Shown here: positions 18,001 to 26,089 of the stretch, one piece after another
How positions within the stretch are numbered: the stretch's first letter is position 1
Layout: each line of letters starts with the position of its first letter
Source: Niameybacter massiliensis
Lineage (GTDB): Bacteria > Bacillota > Clostridia > Lachnospirales > Cellulosilyticaceae
Direction: 5' to 3'
Assembly (NCBI RefSeq): GCF_001282685.1
Contig: NZ_LN875035.1
Location: forward strand, 2,528,001-2,592,000
Length of the DNA stretch: 64,000 nucleotides
Program-made: the position numbers and the translations under genes
Notes under the pieces: generated by a model
Database searches by the model: none
What the model was told of the DNA's origin: nothing
Seen by the model: only the letters and a program-made list of their open reading frames with translations

Positions 18001-20985
18001 TTTGATATAGTAATAACCTGCTCTAGGATCATCTAAAGTATAGTTAAAATCTACATTTTGATGATTATAAGTTTGCTTATGCACAACTTTACCACCATTT
18101 GTAATAATCTCAACACTCTTAATAGAGTCTGATGTATCTGGATCTTGAATATTTACTTTAAATTCAGCTACTTCTGGTACTTCACCTACGATTGTTCCTA
18201 ATACTTCATCATTTAAAGTATAAACAATATCTAAGTTGTTATCTTCACTTGCATAAACACGTCTTTCTCTTAATGCACTATATACACCATCTACAGAAAG
18301 GTCATCTGTATAAATAACTGTACGTGCTGTATTGGATGTTCCCCATCCCTTTTTGTGATTATCTTGGTTATTTGTAGGGGCTAAATGCCATCCTTTATCA
18401 AGTGCTGCTGTATACTCACCATATGATGGGAAGTAAGAGTTACTACCTACTGCACCTTCACCATTTCCTACCTCAATAAGTGAGATACGTTCATCAATAA
18501 TTGGATCATAGTAAGCATATCCACTAAACGTACCAAATGTTTTACCTGGATGGTTAAACTGTGAAATAGATTCTGGTGTCTGTTTTAATAAATCATAATA
18601 TGCACGCATACCCGCATCATTTGTTTTGTTGTTAAGCTCTTTATTGTTACGGCTTACAAAACCTTGTGTTCCAAAGGTATTGATATGGCCTGGTCCACCT
18701 GACCATGTCATTTCATAACCATAAATACTGATGTATTCATCTGTACGAGCAGCTTCTGCTTCTCTTTGACCATTTTGCCATTTTTCGTTACTTGCATTGT
18801 AAGAACCTAAGTTATAAGTACCTGCCTTATCACCTGTAGGTGCTTTGTCAAAACTATTTGAGTGGTCTGTAATTGCAAAGAAATCAAGGTTTGCATTATC
18901 TCTTGCCCATTCAAAACCTTCTTTTAAAGTTCCTTGACCATCTGAGTTCTCTGCTGTATGAGAGTGAAGTTGGCCAAAGTAGTTTTGCATTTCGCCTTGT
19001 GTACCTTTTAGGCGATAATTAAGCTCAATTTTTTCGCTATCTAGGTAATTATCTGCTGTTGCCCATGCTTCAATCTTCACTGGAAAGAGCTCTGGTGTTA
19101 AAGCAATTTTATCTGTATAAAGTGTTTCTTCACTTACATTCTGGTTCTCAAGATCTACATTAGTCGTCAAGATATATGTAATCGTTGCGTCATGTGTTGT
19201 TGTTGTTAAACCAATTTGTGAATTTCCATCAATTGCACCTACTGGTACAGATGGTGTAACTTTTTCTACTTTTGCTTGTGAGTAGATAAAGTCTACTTCT
19301 GGAGTTGTATAGTTACCATTTGTTGCTTTAGCACGAATAGTTGCTTTACCTTCACTATCAAATTTTTCAATTTTTACTTTTTCTGTATTTGTAGCACTTA
19401 CTAATTCTTCTCCACCATTTACAGTGTAAAGAATAGTTGCACCTTCTGTTTTAGTTGAAAGTGTTACCTCTGCATTTAATGGAATTTGACTTCCTGTCTC
19501 TGGTGTTGCTGTTACAACTGCTACTTCTGGTTCTTTACCAGCAGTAATATCTACAAACTTACTTACTAATAATTGAGGTTTACCATTATTATTAGCTGCA
19601 ATACCTGTGGCATTAATAGCCATACCTTCTTCAAATTCAGTTGGTAAACCATCTGCCTCTGTACAGCGCATTGTAAGGGAATCATTTGTAACACTGTCTT
19701 TAATTGTATGATTTACTTTAGAATCTTTACTCTCTAAAGTTACATCTTCAACCTTAACTAGTCTACCTTCATACGCTTTAGTTGCTAATTGAGCAAGAGT
19801 AATTACCTCAGCTTCTCTTGGTGTAGTTGTATCACCTAATACTTCAATAGCCTCTAAATTAGCTGGTTTAATCTGTAATACTCCATAATTCTCTGAGGTC
19901 TTCCCAGTCATCCTAACTTGTGCACCTATAGGATATTTATCCAATGTAATGCCACTTACATAAACAGCAATACCCGCCGTATCATCTTGTACATATACTG
20001 TACAATTCGTTTCATTACCTGAACTTGATTTAATCGCACGTGTAACCGTACCTTCAATCACTACATCTTTGCCTATACCGCCTTTACGTACATCTGCAAT
20101 AGATATAATCTCTGAAGGTGTTTCTACCTTTTTGAAGTATTCAAAAGTAGATGTTTTACTTTGTTCTAATCCCTCTTTTGTTGCATACGCACTTACTACA
20201 GCCTTTGCAGGTTCACCTTTAAAGTCATTTTCTGTAAGGGTAAGGGTATTGGTTGATCTTTGTCCATTTCCATTTACATCTAAGTAAATGGCACAACCTG
20301 TTGTTTGGGTTGAAAAGTCAATTTCTGTACCTACTTCAACTGTGCTACCACTTGGGATACTTGCTGTAACTGGGCTAACTTGTGTTTCTGGTGTACCACC
20401 TGATTCACCTTGTGTTCCTGTTACTTGTACATAGTAAAGTCGTGAAGTTCCACCTATACCTGTTGCACTACCATTAATAGCTATTTTTGCTGTATGAGCT
20501 AATCTGATATAAACTACATCTGCCTCATTTACACCTGATACATTGCTTAGATCTGCACTTATATTTTTTTGCTTTGTTTCAACCTCATACTTCATTACTT
20601 GTTCAAAATTGCTGCCATCTGTACTAACTTCTAATTCAAAGTCTTTAGGTCCAGTTTTTGAACCATAGCAATCAAAAGAAATAGCTAAATTACTGTAGCC
20701 CTCTTTAGGAATTGTAATTAGCCAATATTCTTCTCCTGTATTCCAACCATCTACTGAAATATAGTCAGGTTTTTCTGTAATCTTTTCACTACCTTTAGAG
20801 TAGACAAGTTCAGCCTCTCCCTTTTTGTCCCCTCCTGTTGCTTTTGCTTGATACGTTCCATTCCATACCCATTCTGCAATGGTTATGGGAGCTGCTTTCA
20901 ATGATGTAACTGGTAGCACTGTGATCATCATCACAATCGCCATCATAAAACTTAGAAAGCGCTTATTCAATTTAATCTCCGACAT
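15001..20985 (-). CDS. Giant secreted PHP-domain metallohydrolase with OB, chitobiase-like and S-layer anchor domains
   Basis: A 1994-residue secreted protein with a signal peptide (1 to about 31). Then in order: a beta-sandwich N-terminal region; an OB-fold of the YhcR/DUF6359 type (about 295-470); two or three chitobiase-like Ig repeats (about 490-660, pattern TATPETGSQIPLNAEVTL); a CehA/McbA-type PHP phosphoesterase domain (about 668-950). The PHP domain carries metal residues H674, H676, D707, H708 and later NHPGK, EVGNGEG and QDNH. A glutamine-amidotransferase-like fold (about 1100-1330) follows, then a second OB domain, a cadherin-like domain (about 1620-1705), a serine-rich linker and two or three SLH repeats (about 1805-1994). 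SLH repeats anchor proteins to wall polysaccharide at the cell surface. The substrate is unknown; nucleotides, phosphodiesters or glycans are all possible. It starts after GGAGGGG. It is apparently monocistronic. Confidence 0.85.
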   Translation of the reverse strand: MSEIKLNKRFLSFMMAIVMMITVLPVTSLKAAPITIAEWVWNGTYQAKATGGDKKGEAELVYSKGSEKITEKPDYISVDGWNTGEEYWLITIPKEGYSNLAISFDCYGSKTGPKDFELEVSTDGSNFEQVMKYEVETKQKNISADLSNVSGVNEADVVYIRLAHTAKIAINGSATGIGGTSRLYYVQVTGTQGESGGTPETQVSPVTASIPSGSTVEVGTEIDFSTQTTGCAIYLDVNGNGQRSTNTLTLTENDFKGEPAKAVVSAYATKEGLEQSKTSTFEYFKKVETPSEIISIADVRKGGIGKDVVIEGTVTRAIKSSSGNETNCTVYVQDDTAGIAVYVSGITLDKYPIGAQVRMTGKTSENYGVLQIKPANLEAIEVLGDTTTPREAEVITLAQLATKAYEGRLVKVEDVTLESKDSKVNHTIKDSVTNDSLTMRCTEADGLPTEFEEGMAINATGIAANNNGKPQLLVSKFVDITAGKEPEVAVVTATPETGSQIPLNAEVTLSTKTEGATILYTVNGGEELVSATNTEKVKIEKFDSEGKATIRAKATNGNYTTPEVDFIYSQAKVEKVTPSVPVGAIDGNSQIGLTTTTHDATITYILTTNVDLENQNVSEETLYTDKIALTPELFPVKIEAWATADNYLDSEKIELNYRLKGTQGEMQNYFGQLHSHTAENSDGQGTLKEGFEWARDNANLDFFAITDHSNSFDKAPTGDKAGTYNLGSYNASNEKWQNGQREAEAARTDEYISIYGYEMTWSGGPGHINTFGTQGFVSRNNKELNNKTNDAGMRAYYDLLKQTPESISQFNHPGKTFGTFSGYAYYDPIIDERISLIEVGNGEGAVGSNSYFPSYGEYTAALDKGWHLAPTNNQDNHKKGWGTSNTARTVIYTDDLSVDGVYSALRERRVYASEDNNLDIVYTLNDEVLGTIVGEVPEVAEFKVNIQDPDTSDSIKSVEIITNGGKVVHKQTYNHQNVDFNYTLDDPRAGYYYIKVVQADGHIAVTAPIWLGQDIVVGISKVESSVSMPVTGEALTLTTELFNNEVESVVLKSIAYDYKDGERIGSHTFNEVMGSNTSFQHKQNLTPTVIGEQTVVVTAVIEVVGEPTTFKAEIKLDVKDADKLIYVGIDASHQNEYVNGNYKDSMGNFGKLAEEYDVRTVELYTTEALLAALENPKYEMMVFTAPSRRNGTAGRDPYDVYSQEEIKAIAKFAAEGKTVIIAGWSDYYENYSNLANMPKDEHMAAQQNQLLEAMGASLRISDDGSLDDVNNGGQSPRLYLTDHNDFINPLTKGIVDGQVFSHYGGATIHAVDAQGEPVSTLPANVLPIISGHETTYSKDQDNDGLGGTTIPRYNNRVLLMASETLTHENGMTSEVIVAGAAFMSNFEIQAEIDNNDSKNYSNYNILENIIKMVNPQEITPIKEVKAAQPGTRFTIEGIATSSVNDGSDSNKGFFDCIYVEDATGGINLFPVSEGVEAGQKIRVTGVVSGYQDEVQLAVSKVEMIDETMNPVQPTKLSTGEAMASKHTGRLVEVTGVVEEVIVDQGVVNQIMINDGSGAARIFINGYITKNVNLDFVEVGKTISAVGLASVGENYSSETEFLPRIRVRDRGEIKLVEVSNNALLSALKVNKGTLKPTFTQDVFNYTVSVGNSTKEIVIDAVAADAKATVVGTGTKALVVGNNTFEIVVTAEDGTTVQTYTVKVTRAASESSDGGSSDSSSSSNTTKPVEVPAAQAIEKLTTTQKEEILHKFEEEAPYTSLGGLTIEQLDQLTGGKFTKEQLKEMVAKPEILKALDIDIDTLNTSITLNAIEDATFTDVTSAHWANESIKEAAKLGLVVGNPDGSFGPSEVLKVSDTFTFLDRLLLLHGVTDMKLSRSTVEKYMTNQEHWAFYSMASIGSKLSEATLEAVAGLGDQAVSRELLAQVIYEITDGKLERTEMDMKFSDMAQSPYEEALIYCVETGVLNGVGDGIMVPGKDVTRAELMTVLVRLDDLLK

Positions 20986-21058
20986 TCTTTCCCCTCCTAC
21001 TAATTTATAAAATACTAAAACAATTTTATATAATCATAAAACTATTTAATACAGTTTA

Positions 21059-21087
21059 ATATTACATAAAATCTATGTTAAATTCAA
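21059..21087 (-). promoter_or_regulatory. Possible promoter of the giant S-layer protein gene
   Basis: On the minus strand TTGAAT (21087-21082), a 17-bp spacer and TAATAT (21064-21059), about 75 bp upstream of the start codon. Both hexamers match consensus at 4 of 6 bases, in a very AT-rich context. Confidence 0.35.
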
Positions 21088-21209
21088 CCGATAAAATAGT
21101 TCCATTTATGTAAATATACACACATAACGTCCAAATAATTCCTATTTTATATACAAGTTTTAAATTATTTTTTGAACATTTTATACAAAAATACTACACT
21201 ATAAAAAAA

Positions 21210-21250
21210 CTCTTATGAAATAGCCATTCTATCATACTATTTCATAAGAG
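21210..21250 (-). terminator. Intrinsic terminator of the ten-gene sugar operon
   Basis: A perfect 14-bp stem (21210-21223 with 21237-21250) with a 13-base loop and a run of seven U on the leftward transcript. Confidence 0.92.
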
Positions 21251-21326
21251 CCCTCATCTTTATTAATTCATTTTTGTCACTCAGCCTTTATCTATACAAA
21301 AACCCTAAGCCTACATTCGCCTTATA

Positions 21327-22007
21327 CTAAGCTCTCGGATATTCATTACATAAATAGCGATAGGGTGCTTCATCTTCTTCTATTTCTGGAAATCTTCCTA
21401 CCGAATGATCATAGAAATAATTATCTGTTTGATCATCATTACACATAGATACTTCCCCTAATAATACAGGTCCTGTTCCCTTTTCTACCTCAAAATCATG
21501 GTACATACCTTGGGTAATCGTAATACTTTCTCCTGGAGTTAATCTAATCTGTGTACCTGGTTCTACCTCATAGCTTCTACCATCACATGTCACTTTAACT
21601 GGAGTATCTGCAAAAGATCCATCCTTCATAGAATTATAAATACGGATAAGTATATTTCCTCCGCCTTTATTTATAATGTCCTCCATTTTGTAAGCATGAT
21701 AGTGCATTTGTGCTGTTTGACCTTCTTGCATGAACAATAACTTTTCTGCATAAGGTTTTACATACTTTGTATTTTTTACATTTCCATTACGTAGGGTAAT
21801 AAGTGAAAATCCAATCTTTTCAAATTGTCCGAGTCCAAAATCAGTAATGTCCCACCCTAGCATATTATCCCTTACTTCATCATATTCGCTCCCCTTGCTT
21901 TTCCAGTCATCAGGTGTAAAGTTACAAAAAGGTGGTAGTGCTACCTGGTAAGCTTGAATCATTTTTTCCATTTCTTGTAGCGCATGATTAATTTCTGATC
22001 TTTTCAT
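21327..22007 (-). CDS. D-lyxose/D-mannose ketol-isomerase (cupin type)
   Basis: It belongs to the D-lyxose isomerase family, which interconverts D-lyxose with D-xylulose and usually D-mannose with D-fructose. The product is 226 residues, the family's usual size. Metal-binding cupin residues are visible: H102 and H104 in MHYHAYKMED, E109, and H170 in GMYHDFE, matching the known site. It is the last gene of the leftward operon that begins with the sugar-binding protein at 31315, with the LacI regulator gene directly upstream and a strong terminator behind. It would supply the ketose for the DhaKL-type kinase of the same operon (inference). Confidence 0.9.
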   Translation of the reverse strand: MKRSEINHALQEMEKMIQAYQVALPPFCNFTPDDWKSKGSEYDEVRDNMLGWDITDFGLGQFEKIGFSLITLRNGNVKNTKYVKPYAEKLLFMQEGQTAQMHYHAYKMEDIINKGGGNILIRIYNSMKDGSFADTPVKVTCDGRSYEVEPGTQIRLTPGESITITQGMYHDFEVEKGTGPVLLGEVSMCNDDQTDNYFYDHSVGRFPEIEEDEAPYRYLCNEYPRA

Positions 22008-22048
22008 TATAGTTCCCCCTATAATTTTATTACCAACTTTATAATTAT

Positions 22049-23056
22049 TTAACTTAAAACACTTTCACGAATAATCTTTTCACCACCTACATACGTTTTG
22101 ATGCTACTTATAGTTGGATCTTCCATAACTTCTAGCAAAACTTTTAAAGCAAGCTTACCCATAAGTTTTTTAGGTATACTCATTGTAGATAAAGACGGTG
22201 AGTGGATTGCTGAAAACTGAATATCATCAACCCCTATGATAGAAACATCTTCTGGCACACGTATACCATATTCTTGAAGGGCTTTCATAACGCCTATTGC
22301 AATGATATCATTGTCTGCAAAAGCACATGGTGCTATTTTTATACCCTGTTGCAAATAAGTTTTCATGCTTTCATAGGCCCCTAGTAAAGTAGGTGTAATC
22401 AAAAATTCATTTTCTTTTTTACAACTTATATTAAAGTGCTCTGCAGCTTCTTTGAATGCTTGACTACGCTCTTCAAAGTTATGGATGGCGTTATTGCTTT
22501 TAAAATAGGCAACTTCCCTAAACCCTAGGTCCGCAAAATGTTCTATCGCCTCATAAACTAAAGCCCTGTTATCCATAACTACACTATGACACTTAAAGTT
22601 AGTCATACTATTATCTAATATCACATAAGGAATAGGAATCTGATTAAGATATTCATAGTCCCCTGAGTCTAGTTCTGTTCCTAACACAATTACGCCGCTG
22701 AAATTGTCATATTCTATTTCTCTTAGTGTTTCATCTAGCTGATTAATAGAATGTAAAATATTTAAATGATAGCCTTCTTTTCTACAGTTTACCTCAATAG
22801 ATTCCATAATACTTGAAATAAACCCTGTATTTTCTTCTACAACCATTCCATCTTGCATGTATTTTAAAAACAAAATATTATTATTAACAGGTACACTTTT
22901 AGGCGTACCACGTTGTGGTATTGGATAATTGTGTTCAGCAATTAATTCTAAAACTCTTTTTCTTGTCTCTTCTGCTACCCCTTTTTTGTTGTTTAATACA
23001 AGTGAAACTGTAGCAGGCGAAACTTGCGCAAGCTCTGCTAATTCTCTAATTGTCAT
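22049..23056 (-). CDS. LacI-family transcriptional regulator of the sugar operon
   Basis: The 335-residue product has a LacI helix-turn-helix at 1-45 (MTIRELAELAQVSPATVSLVLNN is the recognition part) followed by a periplasmic-binding-protein-like sugar-sensing domain (CAFADNDIIAIGVMKAL and SIIGVDDIQ are the usual landmarks). The ATG at 23056 is used because GGAAGTAAGGG precedes it; the longer frame would overlap the phosphofructokinase gene and add 33 unrelated residues. Being inside the operon it probably controls its own transcription, for example through the GTTTAAT boxes near the operon promoter at 31357-31392. Effector sugar unknown. Confidence 0.88.
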   Translation of the reverse strand: MTIRELAELAQVSPATVSLVLNNKKGVAEETRKRVLELIAEHNYPIPQRGTPKSVPVNNNILFLKYMQDGMVVEENTGFISSIMESIEVNCRKEGYHLNILHSINQLDETLREIEYDNFSGVIVLGTELDSGDYEYLNQIPIPYVILDNSMTNFKCHSVVMDNRALVYEAIEHFADLGFREVAYFKSNNAIHNFEERSQAFKEAAEHFNISCKKENEFLITPTLLGAYESMKTYLQQGIKIAPCAFADNDIIAIGVMKALQEYGIRVPEDVSIIGVDDIQFSAIHSPSLSTMSIPKKLMGKLALKVLLEVMEDPTISSIKTYVGGEKIIRESVLS

Positions 23057-23090
23057 TCCCTTACTTCCTTCCTCATTCTTATGTATCCTA

Positions 23091-24323
23091 CTACTTATTA
23101 TGATATAAAATGAGATGTTTTGGAATGCCCTTTTCATATTTTGTATAGACTTCACCTTGGATAAGGGGCGTTAAATAGCTTAACATTTCCTTTGTTACAT
23201 CATTTCCTTCATCATTTATCCAGTTTAAAGGCACTGTTCTTTCAATATTAGCTACCTTACTCACAGGTACAGCTACATATTCTATTTGATAAGGTGTATC
23301 TTTTATTCTTCTAATCGCTACCATATGTCCACTTAATCCCTCTACTACACAATTTAACGCCTTCATCCCTATCATTTTTGACTCTTCTAGGTCTACTTTA
23401 CTTGCAATATGTGCAGCAGATCTTTGCATTAAATTCAGCTCTATGGCACGCACCTTACACCCTAATGTTTCTCTTAGCATTTGGGCAAGAACTTGCCCTA
23501 CCCCTGCTATGTATTTGTGCCCAAACTCATCTTGCACTTTGCTTTGTACCTTCTCGGAAATATAAGTACCTTCCTTGTCTTTGACCCCTTCACTTACTAC
23601 TACCAAAATAGCTTTTCTTTCTACAAGTTTTGTCTGTACATCTTTTACAAATTGTTCTACATCAAATGCTCTTTCACATATATAAATCAAACTGGGCCCT
23701 ATACCTTCGCCAAGTCTAGATAATGCCGATGCTGCAGTTAACCATCCTGCATTGCGTCCCATGACTTCTACAATAGTTACAGCAGGCGTATCATATACGG
23801 AAATATCTCGTTCTAGTTCTTGGCAGGTGACTGCTACATATTTAGCTGCCGATCCAAAGCCTGGACAATGGTCAGTACCTACTAAATCATTATCAATTGT
23901 TTTAGGAGCACCTACAACACAAATACTTGTGTCACCAATAGCATTTAGATATTCAGAAAGTTTACATACAGTATCCATTGAATCATTTCCACCGATATAT
24001 ATAAAATAACCTATATCATAAGCCTTTAATATGCCAACTATTGTTTCGTATAACTTTGCATCTTTTCGCCAATCATCTAACTTAAATCTACAAGATCCTA
24101 GTGCTGCTGCCGGAGTCTGTGCTAAGCAATCTAAAGTACTTGTATCTTGCATAATATCATTGAGTATAATGAATTCTTCATTCACCACTCCTTGTATGCC
24201 ATGAATAGCACCATAAATCGTTTTAATATGTGAACTGGTTAAAGCTGCTTGTAAAATACCTACTAAAGTCGCATTAATAGCTACAGTAGGTCCTCCAGAT
24301 TGGGCAATAAGTAAATTCTTCAT
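23091..24323 (-). CDS. 6-phosphofructokinase, PPi-dependent type
   Basis: The 410-residue phosphofructokinase family member carries GGNDS at 111-115 and PKTIDND at 140-146. In ATP enzymes these are GGDGS and PGTIDND; an aspartate at the fourth position of the first motif and the lysine in PKTIDND are the changes linked to pyrophosphate use. The enzyme should phosphorylate fructose-6-phosphate, or a related ketose phosphate, at the distal hydroxyl in the cytoplasm. It sits between dhaL and the LacI gene; a hairpin without U-tract separates it from dhaL. Its place in a sugar-specific operon rather than a glycolytic one suggests a dedicated substrate (inference). Confidence 0.88.
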   Translation of the reverse strand: MKNLLIAQSGGPTVAINATLVGILQAALTSSHIKTIYGAIHGIQGVVNEEFIILNDIMQDTSTLDCLAQTPAAALGSCRFKLDDWRKDAKLYETIVGILKAYDIGYFIYIGGNDSMDTVCKLSEYLNAIGDTSICVVGAPKTIDNDLVGTDHCPGFGSAAKYVAVTCQELERDISVYDTPAVTIVEVMGRNAGWLTAASALSRLGEGIGPSLIYICERAFDVEQFVKDVQTKLVERKAILVVVSEGVKDKEGTYISEKVQSKVQDEFGHKYIAGVGQVLAQMLRETLGCKVRAIELNLMQRSAAHIASKVDLEESKMIGMKALNCVVEGLSGHMVAIRRIKDTPYQIEYVAVPVSKVANIERTVPLNWINDEGNDVTKEMLSYLTPLIQGEVYTKYEKGIPKHLILYHNK

Positions 24324-24357
24324 ATTCCCTCCTATATCTACTGACTTTTAGCCGATA

Positions 24358-24392
24358 TTGAAATAGCCCTTCACAATGAAGGGCTATTTCAA
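24358..24392 (-). other. Intercistronic hairpin between dhaL and the phosphofructokinase gene
   Basis: A perfect 16-bp stem (24358-24373 with 24377-24392) with a 3-base loop and no U-tract on the leftward transcript. It is more likely a processing or stability element than a terminator. Confidence 0.6.
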
Positions 24393-24400
24393 CAAACTAT

Positions 24401-25021
24401 CTAGAAGAGATTACAAAATCCCTTCATCATTAGCATAGCTACTGCTGCACCAGGGTCTTGTAGCGTTCTAGAAGCTTCCCCTCTTGTAGCTGCACGTCCA
24501 TGTACAGCTATCATCGTTGTTGTATTCTCAAAGCCTTTACATGCTGCCTCGTATGCTTTCTTAGCAGCTGACTCTAATGATTCATCAGTATCAATAGCTT
24601 CCTCTAGAGCTTCTACTGCTGGATATAAACCGTCTAAAAATGTTTTTTCTCCAACTTTAGCTTTACCTCTATTTGCTACACCTTCTAAATATCCTTTAAA
24701 GAGGAGTGTAATGTCTTGATTACTCAACTCTTCTTTTCCTTTAAGCCTTTTTCCAGCTTCCATAAGACCTGATGCCATAAGAGTACCCATTGTAGAAGGT
24801 ACTGCTGTAGACATAGCTTTACCTGCTGTGTAAAGTACTTTACCTGTATCCTTTTCTTCTATTCCCATCACCTTTTCATAGGCTGCTTTAAATCCATCAC
24901 TCATAGTAAGACCAAGATCACCATCTCCAACTACACTATCAAGTTCAATAAGATAATCTCTATTATCACACATAATCTTTTGAATCTCATCTAATAGTTT
25001 TACAACAAATGCTGTACTCAT
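24401..25021 (-). CDS. dhaL: DhaL-type kinase subunit (ADP/ATP-binding)
   Basis: This is the nucleotide-binding subunit of the dihydroxyacetone-kinase family, 206 residues, all-helical barrel. The metal-nucleotide motif DSVVGDGDLG (D28, D33, D35) is intact and the C-terminal GRAATRGEASRT loop is present. It partners DhaK, encoded directly upstream with 26 bp between the genes. In PTS-type systems DhaL holds ADP that is rephosphorylated by DhaM; no DhaM is present here, so the phosphate source would be ATP or an unlinked DhaM. Confidence 0.9.
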   Translation of the reverse strand: MSTAFVVKLLDEIQKIMCDNRDYLIELDSVVGDGDLGLTMSDGFKAAYEKVMGIEEKDTGKVLYTAGKAMSTAVPSTMGTLMASGLMEAGKRLKGKEELSNQDITLLFKGYLEGVANRGKAKVGEKTFLDGLYPAVEALEEAIDTDESLESAAKKAYEAACKGFENTTTMIAVHGRAATRGEASRTLQDPGAAVAMLMMKGFCNLF

Positions 25022-25047
25022 ATGAATCCCTCCCTAAAATGTATCTA

Positions 25048-26058
25048 CTATAGTTGTACAAAGAATGGTGTTTGTGCTGGAGCATCTAATAATTCTTTTA
25101 GCTCATCATCTAATTTCAGTAATGAAATAGAGAATCCTGCCATTTCAAGAGATGTAGCATATTCACCAACATAATAACGATGTACACTGATTCCTTTTTC
25201 TTTTAGAAATGCATCAATACGTCTTGTCACAATGTATTGTTCATCTAAAGATGTTGCACCAAGTCCATTTACAAGTACAGCAACTTCATCTCCTGATACA
25301 TATGGAATATCTGCTACAACCTTTTCTAACATTTCATCCACTATGGCATCAGCTGGCTCAAGTTTTGCACGACGAATGCCAGTTTCACCGTGAATACCCA
25401 TACCAATTTCCATTTCGTCTTCACCAATTGTAAACCCAGGTTTACCTACTCTAGGTACAATACATGGTGTAAGCGCAACACCCATCGTTCTTACATTTGC
25501 AGCGGCTTTTTCAGCTACACGTTTCACCTCATCTAAATTCATCATTTTATCTGCAGCTGCTCCTGCACACTTGTAGACAAATACAATTCCTGCTACACCA
25601 CGTCTTGTATTTTTCTCTCCTTCTTTTGATGGTCCAGCAGATGCTACATCTTCACCTGCTACTACACTTTCTACTCGAATATTTTCTTCAAAGTCTGCCA
25701 TTTCTGCTGCCATATCAAAGTTAAAGATATCCCCGTTATAGTTACCATAGATATAGAGTACGCCTGCACCTGAATCAATAGCTTTGGTTACTTCAAGCAT
25801 TTGCTCTGCACTTGGTGATTGGAATACATCCCCTACAGAACATCCATCAAGCATGCCCTTTCCTACATAGCCTAAGAAAAGTGGTAAGTGACCAGATCCA
25901 CCACCTGTTGCTATACCTACTTTACCTGGCTTTTTATTCACACTAACTAAACAATGTACATCTTCTCCTGTATAAGTAATAAGATCTGGATGTGCAATAT
26001 ATAAACCTTCTAACATTTCTTTTACATAATTTTCTGGTTGGTTAATAATTTTTTTCAT
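25048..26058 (-). CDS. dhaK: DhaK-type ketose kinase subunit, variant active site
   Basis: This is the substrate-binding subunit of the dihydroxyacetone-kinase family, 336 residues. H223 in GMGIHGETG is the histidine that forms the covalent hemiaminal with a ketone substrate. The second motif is GGGSGHLP at 52-59 where classical DhaK has GGGSGHEP; the Glu to Leu change next to H57 alters the pocket. The usual YVGKGMLD follows. Together with the isomerase and sugar transporter this suggests a C4-C6 ketose as substrate rather than dihydroxyacetone (inference). It is translated after AGGGGG, with DhaL following. Confidence 0.88.
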   Translation of the reverse strand: MKKIINQPENYVKEMLEGLYIAHPDLITYTGEDVHCLVSVNKKPGKVGIATGGGSGHLPLFLGYVGKGMLDGCSVGDVFQSPSAEQMLEVTKAIDSGAGVLYIYGNYNGDIFNFDMAAEMADFEENIRVESVVAGEDVASAGPSKEGEKNTRRGVAGIVFVYKCAGAAADKMMNLDEVKRVAEKAAANVRTMGVALTPCIVPRVGKPGFTIGEDEMEIGMGIHGETGIRRAKLEPADAIVDEMLEKVVADIPYVSGDEVAVLVNGLGATSLDEQYIVTRRIDAFLKEKGISVHRYYVGEYATSLEMAGFSISLLKLDDELKELLDAPAQTPFFVQL

Positions 26059-26089
26059 TTTTAATTCCCCCTATTTAAATTTAATTTGT

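Larger units (their letters stand above)
20986..21326. other. 341-bp non-coding region
   Basis: Very AT-rich. It holds the terminator of the lyxose isomerase operon (21210-21250) and a possible minus-strand promoter for the giant gene: TTGAAT at 21087-21082, 17-bp spacer, TAATAT at 21064-21059. I see no other feature in it. Confidence 0.4.

Noticed and set aside
15416-20287. Long open frames on the strand opposite the giant S-layer gene
   Set aside because: They have no ribosome sites and no recognisable protein features; they are shadows of the codon usage of the large gene.
23057-23155. N-terminal extension of the LacI regulator at 22049
   Set aside because: It overlaps the phosphofructokinase gene, adds residues unlike LacI proteins, and a good ribosome site precedes the internal ATG at 23056.
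24358-24392. Intrinsic terminator between dhaL and the phosphofructokinase gene
   Set aside because: The stem is strong but no U-tract follows on the transcribed strand and the genes form one functional operon.
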